Positions 1 through 5,803 of a DNA stretch of 7,774 bases are shown one piece after another. A program made the translations under genes and the position numbers. The DNA is from Sphingomonadales bacterium UBA6171 (lineage in GTDB: Bacteria > Pseudomonadota > Alphaproteobacteria > Sphingomonadales > Sphingomonadaceae), in the NCBI GenBank assembly GCA_002422985.1, contig DITZ01000003.1:829-8602 (forward strand). The letters run 5' to 3'. The notes beneath the pieces are model-generated. The model did no database searches. It was not told where the DNA came from and saw nothing but the letters and a program-made list of their open reading frames with translations. The first letter of the stretch is position 1. The number at the start of each line of letters is the position of its first letter.

Positions 1-294
1 ATAGGCCAGCAGCGCGGCGCGCACGCCGGGAATGGCCGAGACAAGGGACGCGCCGCCGGCGGTTTCGCGCGCGCGGATGTCGGGATCGGCGAGGATATTA
101 TGATCCAGCGCATGGGCGATGCGGGCGAGGCGCGGCTCGTCGTCCAGCGCCACGCCTTCGCGGCCCGCCACCAGCGCGACCGCGCGATAGAGCGCGCCGG
201 TGTCCAGATGGGGCACGCCGAAGTGCCGGCCCAGCGCGCGGGCAATCGTGCCCTTGCCCGACGCTGCCGGGCCATCGACGGCGATAATCGGCAT
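1..294 (-). CDS. cmk: Cytidylate kinase (CMP/dCMP kinase), N-terminal part, cut by window edge
   Basis: Transfers phosphate from ATP to CMP or dCMP in the cytoplasm, feeding CTP/dCTP synthesis. The 98 codons present begin MPIIAVDGPAASGKGT, a P-loop at residues 8-16 (lysine 14), followed by the Cmk-typical LDTGALYRAVAL at about 30-41 and, at the left edge, VRAALLAY, which matches the VRxALL segment before the missing catalytic half. The stretch between these is shorter than in E. coli Cmk, as I remember it being in alphaproteobacteria. The rest (expected total about 210-220 residues) lies off the left edge. The ATG at 294 is chosen because the preceding in-frame codon is TGA; it lies 12 bases past the end of the peroxidase gene, in the same frame, with no clear Shine-Dalgarno sequence, so translation probably depends on coupling. 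In many proteobacteria rpsA follows cmk, and aroA often precedes it; here a peroxidase gene precedes it instead. Family assignment is secure. Confidence 0.93.
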   Translation of the reverse strand, partial: MPIIAVDGPAASGKGTIARALGRHFGVPHLDTGALYRAVALVAGREGVALDDEPRLARIAHALDHNILADPDIRARETAGGASLVSAIPGVRAALLAY

Positions 295-309
295 TCAGAT
301 CGGCATTCA
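286..309 (-). repeat. 12-bp tandem duplication spanning the peroxidase stop and cmk start
   Basis: On the minus strand the unit TGAATGCCGATC (309-298) is followed directly by TGAATGCCGATT (297-286). Eleven of twelve bases agree. The first copy supplies the stop codon of the peroxidase gene and an ATG that opens a three-codon reading frame (Met-Pro-Ile, then TGA). The second copy supplies that TGA and the start codon of cmk. All these codons are in one frame. It looks like a slippage duplication of an original stop-start junction. Confidence 0.85.
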
Positions 310-786
310 GAGCAGCTTGACGATCTTGGCGGTTATATCCTCCGGCTTCACCGTGGGGGCGAAACGTTCAACCGCTTCGCCGGCGCGGTTCACCAGAAAT
401 TTGGTGAAGTTCCACTTCACGGCCTTGGATCCCAGCAGGCCCGGCGCGTCGGATTTGAGCTGTTCATAAAGCGGCGCGCTGTTCGGCCCGTTCACGTCGA
501 TTCTGGCGAACATCGGGAAGGTGACGCCATAAGTGGTTGAGCAGAAACTGGCGATTTCCGCCGCATTGCCCGGCTCCTGCTGGCCGAACTGGTTGCAGGG
601 GAAGCCCAGCACCGCAAAGCCCTTGTCGCGCAGCTTTTCATACAGCGCTTCAAGCCCGGCATATTGCGGCGTGAACCCGCATTTGGAGGCCACATTCACA
701 ATCAGCAGCACCTGCCCGCGCCAGTCGCCCAGGCTGACCTCTGTTCCGTCCAGCAGCTTCGCCTTGTGATGGTAGATGTCGCTCAT
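307..786 (-). CDS. Glutathione peroxidase family protein (Cys type, probably thioredoxin-dependent)
   Basis: A 159-residue soluble thioredoxin-fold peroxidase that reduces H2O2 and organic or lipid hydroperoxides. The catalytic tetrad is visible: Cys36 in VNVASKCGFTPQY (codon TGC, not the selenocysteine TGA), Gln70 in GFPCNQFGQQEPG, and Trp125-Asn126 in VKWNFTKFLV. Cys82 in FCSTTYGVTFP sits where 2-Cys, thioredoxin-dependent members (plant and insect GPx) carry the resolving cysteine, so thioredoxin rather than glutathione is the likely electron donor; this is inferred from family knowledge. Length is typical of bacterial BtuE/GPx proteins (about 160). The frame stays open 30 codons further upstream, but the ATG at 786 is preferred: GGGAGAGAG lies just before it and the upstream residues are proline-rich and unlike the family. 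The stop at 309-307 leads directly into the duplicated junction with cmk. No signal peptide. Confidence 0.94.
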   Translation of the reverse strand: MSDIYHHKAKLLDGTEVSLGDWRGQVLLIVNVASKCGFTPQYAGLEALYEKLRDKGFAVLGFPCNQFGQQEPGNAAEIASFCSTTYGVTFPMFARIDVNGPNSAPLYEQLKSDAPGLLGSKAVKWNFTKFLVNRAGEAVERFAPTVKPEDITAKIVKLL

Positions 787-884
787 TCCACTCTCTCCCT
801 TGGCTGAACGGCATAGGCCAGAAGGGGCGGGGATGGGAAGGGTGATTGGAGGGGGGAGAGTCTGCAACCCGCCCATGCAAACCC

Positions 885-910
885 GTCATCCCCGCTTTCG
901 CGGGAATGAC
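885..910. repeat. Imperfect palindrome of the dispersed extragenic type
   Basis: The plus strand reads GTCATCCCCGC, loop TTTC, GCGGGAATGAC. The two 11-base arms pair except for one C-A mismatch at 890/905. The GTCAT...CCCGC...GCGGG...ATGAC pattern is like short palindromic repeats scattered between genes in many proteobacterial genomes (REP/dRS3-like in style). It lies between the Bax inhibitor-1 terminator and the peroxidase gene. There is no U-run on either side, so it is not an intrinsic terminator by itself. Whether it is repeated elsewhere in this genome cannot be seen from one copy. Confidence 0.55.
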
Positions 911-930
911 AGAGGAATGGGAAGCAGCCA

Positions 931-966
931 CACACAAAACGGCCCGGCAGTTTCCTGCCGGGCCGT
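931..966 (-). terminator. Intrinsic terminator of the Bax inhibitor-1 family gene
   Basis: On the minus strand a perfect 12-bp stem (ACGGCCCGGCAG at 966-955, CTGCCGGGCCGT at 950-939) encloses the loop GAAA (954-951) and runs into TTTTGTGTG. It begins 21 bases after the stop codon at 990-988. The GC-rich stem, GNRA-type tetraloop and following U-rich stretch are the standard signs of rho-independent termination. The opposite strand has no U-run, so it should act in one direction only, separating this gene from the peroxidase gene downstream. Confidence 0.88.
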
Positions 967-987
967 CCATTTGTCATCTGCGGCCGG

Positions 988-1737
988 TCAGTCGCGGTTG
1001 CCCAGGATATTCAGCAGGAACATGAACATGTTGATGAAGTCCAGATACAGGGTCAGCGCGCCCATGATGATGGTTTTGCCCATCATGTCGGTGCCGGCCA
1101 CATGGTCGTACATCAGCTTGATCTTCTGCGTGTCATACGCCGTGAGGCCGGCGAAGATCAGCACGCCGGCGATGGAAATCATCAGCGCCAGCGGGCCGGA
1201 TTGCAGGAACATGTTCAGCACCATGGCCACCAGCAGGCCAACCACGCCCATCACCAGGAAGGTGCCAAGGCCGGACAGGTCTTTCTTCGTGGTATAGCCA
1301 TAGAGGCTGAGACCGGCAAAGGCGGCGGCGGTGGCGAAGAAGGTCGTGGCGATCGACGTGCCGGTGTAGCGCAGGAAGATGGTGGACATGGACATGCCCA
1401 TCACCACGGCGAAAACCCAGAAGGTGGCCTGCACGGCGGCCGTGGACATTTTCTGCACGCGCAAACCCAGCAACAGCGCCATGCCAAGCGGGGCCAGCAT
1501 CACGATCCAGCCCAGCAGCGTGGCCCCGCCCTGCGGCGTGAACAGCAGGTTCACCGCACCGGTATAGGCCATGCCGACCGACACCAGGCCGGTCAGCAGC
1601 ACGGCCGACATCATATAATTATAGACGGACAGCATATAGGACCGAAGCCCTGCATCATAAGCCACAGCATCGGTTGCACCGCGCTGCGCGGCCCAGGCGG
1701 GACCACGGCCAAGCCTTGGATCCACTGGATTTGCCAT
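988..1737 (-). CDS. Bax inhibitor-1 / YccA family inner-membrane protein
   Basis: A 249-residue multi-spanning membrane protein of the BI-1/TMBIM family (E. coli relatives YccA and YbhL; B. subtilis YetJ is a pH-sensitive calcium leak channel; YccA modulates the FtsH protease). Seven hydrophobic segments can be read, at about 38-58, 72-92, 101-120, 127-148, 156-178, 182-201 and 221-246. The family signature is clear near the C-terminus: FAGLTAYDTQKIK with Asp202, and LTLYLDFINMFMFLLNILG with Asp233, the two conserved acidic positions tied to ion gating in YetJ (family knowledge; alignment is mine). The N-terminus to about residue 35 is polar. The ATG at 1737 is chosen over the ATG at 1791 because GGGAGAG precedes it by about 8 bases and residue content before it is not family-like. 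Monocistronic: own promoter, own terminator. Which ion or partner it handles here is unknown. Confidence 0.93.
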   Translation of the reverse strand: MANPVDPRLGRGPAWAAQRGATDAVAYDAGLRSYMLSVYNYMMSAVLLTGLVSVGMAYTGAVNLLFTPQGGATLLGWIVMLAPLGMALLLGLRVQKMSTAAVQATFWVFAVVMGMSMSTIFLRYTGTSIATTFFATAAAFAGLSLYGYTTKKDLSGLGTFLVMGVVGLLVAMVLNMFLQSGPLALMISIAGVLIFAGLTAYDTQKIKLMYDHVAGTDMMGKTIIMGALTLYLDFINMFMFLLNILGNRD

Positions 1738-1756
1738 TGTCTTCACTCTCCCTTCG

Positions 1757-1769
1757 CCGGATAATCCGG
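1757..1769. promoter_or_regulatory. 13-bp perfect palindrome in the Bax inhibitor-1 leader
   Basis: CCGGAT-A-ATCCGG is a perfect 6+1+6 palindrome. It lies just downstream of the predicted transcription start and about 20 bases before the start codon, upstream of the ribosome binding site. The position would suit an operator or a small leader hairpin, but a 6-base arm in GC-rich DNA can arise by chance. No regulator is recognised. Confidence 0.3.
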
Positions 1770-1779
1770 TTCGGCCATG

Positions 1780-1808
1780 AATATCACCCATGGGGCCGGC
1801 AGTTTCAA
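1780..1808 (-). promoter_or_regulatory. Probable sigma-70-type promoter for the Bax inhibitor-1 family gene
   Basis: On the minus strand TTGAAA (1808-1803) is followed after exactly 17 bases by GATATT (1785-1780). The -35 box matches TTGACA at five of six positions; the -10 box matches TATAAT at four. Transcription would begin near 1773, giving a leader of about 36 bases. The site sits in the 111-bp gap between the permease stop and the start codon at 1737, where an independent promoter is expected unless the upstream ABC operon reads through. I see no terminator after the permease gene. Confidence 0.45.
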
Positions 1809-1848
1809 GGGTGATATGTGCGAATTCTTTCGCTCCTGAAACAATTCG

Positions 1849-4398
1849 TCATGCGTCGCGCAGCACGCGGGCGACTTTCACGCCCAGCACCCGCGCGGCA
1901 CCCGCCAGCCCCAGCAGCAGCGTGACGGCCGCGCCCGCCAGCACGGTGGCACCGGCCACCCACCAGTCGGGGTGGAAGCCCAGCTTCAGCAGCTGCGTGG
2001 TCGTCAGCCAGGCGGCCAGCGCCCCGATGCCCAGCGCGAGGCCGGCCACGACAAGGCCGAGCAGCGCATATTCCATCGCTGCGGCCAGCATCAATTGCCG
2101 CCGGGTGGCCCCCAGCACCTTCAATATGGCATTTTCATAGGTGCGGGCGCGGGCCTGCGCGGCAATCGCCCCCACCAGCACGGCGATGCCGGCCAATATG
2201 GCGACCGAGGCTGCGACGCGAACGGTGACGCCCAGCTGGCCCATGATGCTGCCGATCTGGCCCAGCACATCCTTCACCTCCACAACCGAGACGGTGGTGA
2301 ACCGGCGGGTGATGCTGCCGACGAAGCCGGGTTGCGCGCCTGCCGGCATCTTCACGGTCGCCATCCAGCTATAGGGTGCGTCGCGCAGCGTCGCGGGGTC
2401 ATAGATCAGCACGAAATTGAAACCCAGACTGTCCCAGTCCACTTCGCGCAGCGAGGCGATGCGTGCCACGATCTCCACGCCCAGCACGGAGACGGTGATG
2501 CTGTCGCCCACCTCCAGCCCCAGCAGCGCGGCCTGTTCGGCGTCCATCGACACCAGCGGCGGGCCGGCATAGTCTTTGGGCCACCATTGGCCGGCCACCA
2601 GCCGGTTGCCGTCGGGCATGGTGCTGGCAAAGGTGATGCCCCGGTCGCCGCGCAGCACATAGCTGCCTTCGGGCACCTGCCTAATCTCGCTCACCGGCAC
2701 GCCATCGACGGCGGTGACGGGACCGCGCAGGCTGGCCACCATCTCCACGCTGCTGCCTTTGGGAAGCGCGGCGCGGAAGGCGGCCTCATCCTCCTTCGGC
2801 AGGTCCAGCAGCAGATAATCCGGGGCTTTTTCCGGCACATTTTTCCGCAGCTCGGCGTTGAAGCTGGTTTCGATGAAGGCGAGCGTGGCGAACAGCGACA
2901 GGCCCAGGCCCAGCGCCACCACCAACTGCCTTGTCTGTGCGCCGGGGCGGTGGATGTTGGAGAGCGCCATGCGCGCCAAGGTGCGGCGCGGGCGCGGCAG
3001 GCGCGCCGCCAGCCGCATCACCAGCGTGCCCAGCCCATAGAGCAGCGCCAGCACCGCCAGCGCGCCGACGATGAAGATGATGGCGAACATCTGTTCATGC
3101 GCCTGCCACACCGCCAGCAGCGCCACCAGCAGACCGGTGCCAAGCGCCGCGGCCATCGCCCGGCGCGACGGCCAGGGCCAGCGCTCCACCGAGCCGCGAA
3201 ACAGCCGCTGCGCCGGCAGCGCAGCGGCGCGCGCAAGCGGCGGAATAGCAAAGGCGAGCGACACCAGCAGACCAAAGGCGATGGCCACCAGCATAGGCGC
3301 GATATGCAGCCCCGTTTGCGGCGGCACCGGCAGCGCGTCTCCGGCGACGGCCACCACGATCGCCGGCACAAAGGCACCCAGCGTCGCGCCCGCGATGGCC
3401 GCCACCAGCGCCACGCCGCCCACCACCAGCAGATAGGCCAGCATGATGAGCCGCGAGGGCGCGCCGAGCGCCTTTAACGTTGCAATCGCCCCGGCGCGGC
3501 GATCGAGATAGGAGGCGACGCCATTGCCGACGCCGACGCCGGCGACGGCCAGCGCGGTGAGGCTCACCAGCGTCAGAAATTGCGCCAGCCGCTCCACAAA
3601 GCGGCGCACGCCCGGCGCGCCGTCGCTGCGGTCGGCCAGCCGCCAGCCGGCGTCGGGGAATTGCGCGTCCAGCGCCTCTTTGACGGCAAGCGGATCTTCG
3701 CCGGCCGGCAGCCTTATGCGGCTGTGGTGGCGATAGAGGCTGCCCGGCTGCAACAGGCCGGTGGATGGGAGCCGGCTGGTGGCGATCAGGATGGACGGCC
3801 CCAGCGCAAAGCCTTCGCCCGCCCGGTCCGGCTCGTGGGTGATGATGGCCGCCACCGGCAGCCGGGCGTTCCCCAGCCCGATGATGTCGCCCGCCTTCAG
3901 GCCCAACTGATCGGCGAGCGCCGGCGATACCAGCGCCCCTTGCGACAGCGCCGCCTGCACATTGCCGCCACCGGCCAACTGCGCCTGCCCATAGAGCGGC
4001 CACAGCCCGTCCACCGCCTTCAGCTCGACCAGCAGTTGCCGGCCCGTCGCCGCGCCGCTTTCGCCGCGCAGCATCGCGCGCATCCGCACCGATTCGGACA
4101 CATCGCCCAGCGCGCGAAAGGCGGCCGTCTGTTGCGCGTCGGGCAGCTTCTGCGTCAGCCGTGCTTCCACATCTGCGCCCAATATCTCCTGCCCCTGTGC
4201 CGCCAGCCCCTTTTCGATGGCAGCGGCCAAAGTGCCCACGCCGGCCAGCGCCAGCACGCCCAGCAGCAGGCAGATGAACAGCAGCCGCAGCGCGCCCATG
4301 CCGCCGCGCAGCTCGCGGGCGGCTATGCTGCGCGCCAGGGGCCAGAGCTTCAGCGCGCCGGGCTGGCGCGGGGCGATATGGGCAAGCGGCGCGTTCAC
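1849..4398 (-). CDS. ybbP: YbbP-like FtsX-family ABC transporter permease
   Basis: An 849-residue inner-membrane permease of the MacB/FtsX (type VII, mechanotransmission) superfamily; E. coli YbbP has 804 residues and the same layout. About ten membrane segments can be read: one near 36-62, then after a long periplasmic domain (about 63-270) three of the first FtsX core at about 272-297, 322-350 and 368-392, two at about 417-433 and 436-462, one at 490-511, a second large periplasmic domain (512-725), and three of the second FtsX core at 726-748, 773-800 and 812-835. Each FtsX core has the coupling-helix pattern: RAGAIATLKALGA at 301-313 and ARTYENAILKVLGAT at 751-765, which contact the ATPase. 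The GTG at 4398 is chosen because it overlaps the ATPase stop as GTGA; an ATG at 4473 would overlap the ATPase by about 79 bases and adds Arg/His-rich non-family sequence. It should pair with the YbbA-like ATPase to move hydrophobic molecules across the periplasmic side; the substrate is not shown. Confidence 0.9.
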   Translation of the reverse strand: MNAPLAHIAPRQPGALKLWPLARSIAARELRGGMGALRLLFICLLLGVLALAGVGTLAAAIEKGLAAQGQEILGADVEARLTQKLPDAQQTAAFRALGDVSESVRMRAMLRGESGAATGRQLLVELKAVDGLWPLYGQAQLAGGGNVQAALSQGALVSPALADQLGLKAGDIIGLGNARLPVAAIITHEPDRAGEGFALGPSILIATSRLPSTGLLQPGSLYRHHSRIRLPAGEDPLAVKEALDAQFPDAGWRLADRSDGAPGVRRFVERLAQFLTLVSLTALAVAGVGVGNGVASYLDRRAGAIATLKALGAPSRLIMLAYLLVVGGVALVAAIAGATLGAFVPAIVVAVAGDALPVPPQTGLHIAPMLVAIAFGLLVSLAFAIPPLARAAALPAQRLFRGSVERWPWPSRRAMAAALGTGLLVALLAVWQAHEQMFAIIFIVGALAVLALLYGLGTLVMRLAARLPRPRRTLARMALSNIHRPGAQTRQLVVALGLGLSLFATLAFIETSFNAELRKNVPEKAPDYLLLDLPKEDEAAFRAALPKGSSVEMVASLRGPVTAVDGVPVSEIRQVPEGSYVLRGDRGITFASTMPDGNRLVAGQWWPKDYAGPPLVSMDAEQAALLGLEVGDSITVSVLGVEIVARIASLREVDWDSLGFNFVLIYDPATLRDAPYSWMATVKMPAGAQPGFVGSITRRFTTVSVVEVKDVLGQIGSIMGQLGVTVRVAASVAILAGIAVLVGAIAAQARARTYENAILKVLGATRRQLMLAAAMEYALLGLVVAGLALGIGALAAWLTTTQLLKLGFHPDWWVAGATVLAGAAVTLLLGLAGAARVLGVKVARVLRDA

Positions 4399-5117
4399 CC
4401 GGCCGCCGGCAGTGCGGCGGTGGCGCTGTCCTCGACGATCAGGCCGTCGCGCATACGGATGATGCGGGAACAATGGTTCGCCAGATCCTGATCATGGGTT
4501 ATCAGCACCAGGGTCGCACCGGTTTCGCGCAGGCGCCGGAACAGCAGCGCGATGATCGCGTCGCCGGTGGCGGCGTCCAGATTGCCGGTGGGTTCGTCCG
4601 CAAACAGCAGGGCAGGGCGGGGTGCCAGCGCGCGGGCCAGCGCCACACGCTGCTGCTCGCCGCCGGAAAGCTGGGTGGGATAATGGTTCATCCGCTGGCC
4701 AAGGCCCACCGCCTCCAGCTCGCGCGCGGCGAGCGTGAACGGGTCTGCATGGCCCGCCAGTTCCAGCGGGATGGCGACATTTTCCAGCGCCGTCATGGTT
4801 TGAATGAGGTGAAAAGCCTGCAATACGATGCCGATGCGCCCGCGCCGCGCCTCTGCCAGCGCATCTTCGGAAAGCCCGATAATGGATTGGCCAGCCACGA
4901 TAATCTCACCGCCTGTTGCCGATTCAAGGCCCGACAGCACCGCCATCAGCGAGGATTTGCCCGAGCCGGACGGCCCCAATATCCCCAGCGTCTCCCCGGC
5001 CCGCACCCGCAGGCTGACCCCGCGCAATATCTCGACCCGCGCGGCCGCTTCGCCCAGAGACAGGGTGACATTGGTCGCCTTGATGACCATATCCGGGGCT
5101 GGTTGGCCTATATCCAT
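4395..5117 (-). CDS. ybbA: YbbA-like ABC transporter ATPase
   Basis: Cytoplasmic ATPase subunit of a MacB/LolD-type ABC system. With the start at 5117 it has 240 residues (E. coli YbbA 228). All nucleotide-binding motifs are intact: Walker A GPSGSGKS at 48-55, Q-loop Gln100, signature LSGGEQQR at 150-157, Walker B LLFADEP at 170-176 with catalytic Glu175, D-loop NLDA at 179-182, and H-loop His208. The phrases LFADEPTGNLD and QLSGGEQQRVALARA are shared with YbbA and LolD; the adjacent permease and divergent tesA favour YbbA. The start is uncertain: ATGs at 5168, 5117 and 5090 are all in frame, the family begins close to MVIKATNV (5090), and none has a convincing Shine-Dalgarno sequence; 5117 is a compromise that leaves 80 bp for divergent promoters. 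Its TGA overlaps the permease GTG by four bases, so the two are translationally coupled. Confidence 0.92.
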   Translation of the reverse strand: MDIGQPAPDMVIKATNVTLSLGEAAARVEILRGVSLRVRAGETLGILGPSGSGKSSLMAVLSGLESATGGEIIVAGQSIIGLSEDALAEARRGRIGIVLQAFHLIQTMTALENVAIPLELAGHADPFTLAARELEAVGLGQRMNHYPTQLSGGEQQRVALARALAPRPALLFADEPTGNLDAATGDAIIALLFRRLRETGATLVLITHDQDLANHCSRIIRMRDGLIVEDSATAALPAAG

Positions 5118-5150
5118 TGATGGAGTATCCGTTGCCGCAGGCGAAATTGC

Positions 5151-5168
5151 ATGAGCAGCCCCGCTCAT
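5151..5168. promoter_or_regulatory. Dyad symmetry in the divergent ybbA-tesA intergenic region
   Basis: ATGAGC, six bases, GCTCAT: perfect 6-bp arms with a 6-bp spacer, in the middle of the 80-bp gap between the divergent starts (5117 and 5198). It could be an operator for shared control of both units. I could not find a well-matched -35/-10 pair for either direction in this gap, so the promoters are unplaced. The arm length is short enough to be chance, and if the ATPase actually starts at 5168 the dyad would lie inside its coding region. Confidence 0.25.
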
Positions 5169-5197
5169 ATGGGGGCGGCCTTCGACTTTTCCACCCG

Positions 5198-5803
5198 ATG
5201 TTGCTGCTACTGTTCGCCTTTCTTGTGGCGGTGCCCGCGCATGCGGCCGAAAAGCTGGTGCTGGTGTTCGGCGACAGCCTGGCGGCCGGCTATCAGCTGA
5301 AGCCTGGCGAGGGCTTTGTGCCGCAATTGCAGGCCGCACTTTCCACCGGCGGCCGGACGCTGCGGGTGCATAATGCCGCTGTTTCCGGCGATACCAGCGC
5401 GGCCGGCCGTGCGCGCCTTGGCTGGGTGCTGAAAAGCCTGAAGCAGAAGCCCGATGTGGCGATCGTGGCGCTGGGCGCGAACGACATGCTGCGCGGCCTG
5501 TCGCCCGCCGGCACCCGCGCCAATCTGGACGCGATTCTGGCCGAGCTGCGCCGCCAGAATATCCCGGTGGTGCTGGCCGGGATGCTGGCCGCGCCCAATA
5601 TGGGGGCGGAATATAGCAGGCAATTCAATGCGATATACCCGGCGCTGGCGAAGAAGCATGGCGCGACGCTCTATCCCTTCTTCACGCGCGGTGTGACCGG
5701 CAATGCACATTATCTGCTGGCGGATGGCATGCACCCCAATGCGGCAGGCGTGCAGCATATGGTGCGCGGCATCACCCCCGCCGTGCAGAAGGCGCTCGGC
5801 TGA
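5198..5803 (+). CDS. tesA: TesA-type SGNH/GDSL esterase (acyl-CoA thioesterase I / arylesterase / lysophospholipase L1), secreted
   Basis: A 201-residue periplasmic SGNH hydrolase that cleaves acyl esters and thioesters such as lysophospholipids or acyl-CoA. Residues 1-16 form a short signal peptide (MLLLLFAFLVAVPAHA) with an AHA|AE cleavage site. The conserved blocks follow: FGDSLAAG with nucleophile Ser27, SGDTSAAG with oxyanion Gly64, LGANDMLRG with Asn95, and DGMHPN with Asp176 and His179 completing the triad. Length fits E. coli TesA (208 with signal). The ATG at 5198 places the hydrophobic core at once, but gives no basic n-region and has no clear Shine-Dalgarno sequence. An in-frame ATG at 5120 would add 26 residues including two arginines, but would abut the divergent ATPase start, so it is less likely. 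It lies divergent to ybbA-ybbP as in E. coli, implying joint function, and its TGA overlaps the next gene's ATG by one base. Confidence 0.93.
   Translation: MLLLLFAFLVAVPAHAAEKLVLVFGDSLAAGYQLKPGEGFVPQLQAALSTGGRTLRVHNAAVSGDTSAAGRARLGWVLKSLKQKPDVAIVALGANDMLRGLSPAGTRANLDAILAELRRQNIPVVLAGMLAAPNMGAEYSRQFNAIYPALAKKHGATLYPFFTRGVTGNAHYLLADGMHPNAAGVQHMVRGITPAVQKALG

Noticed and set aside
286..309. The 12-bp direct repeat as part of a CRISPR or attachment site
   Set aside because: Only two adjacent copies with no spacer, sitting exactly on a stop/start junction. Simple slippage duplication explains it.
679..681. Possible selenocysteine at the peroxidase active site
   Set aside because: The codon is TGC (Cys36), and the frame needs no TGA read-through.
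787..876. Upstream extension of the peroxidase gene by 30 codons
   Set aside because: The extension is proline-rich, unlike the family, and would bury the good GGGAGAGAG site before the ATG at 786.
885..910. Reading the palindrome as a second terminator
   Set aside because: No U-run follows the hairpin on either strand, and the perfect terminator is 30 bases away at 931-966.
1972..3477. Long open frame on the plus strand (about 500 codons) opposite the permease gene
   Set aside because: Its product is rich in Gln, His, Arg and Gly with no recognisable domain, as expected for the antisense of a GC-rich gene with G/C third positions. The minus strand here encodes a clear FtsX-type permease.
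3580..4491. Plus-strand open frame of about 300 codons opposite the 5' part of the permease
   Set aside because: Low-complexity Arg/Gln/His composition, no family match by eye, no Shine-Dalgarno sequence, and wholly antisense to a well-supported gene.
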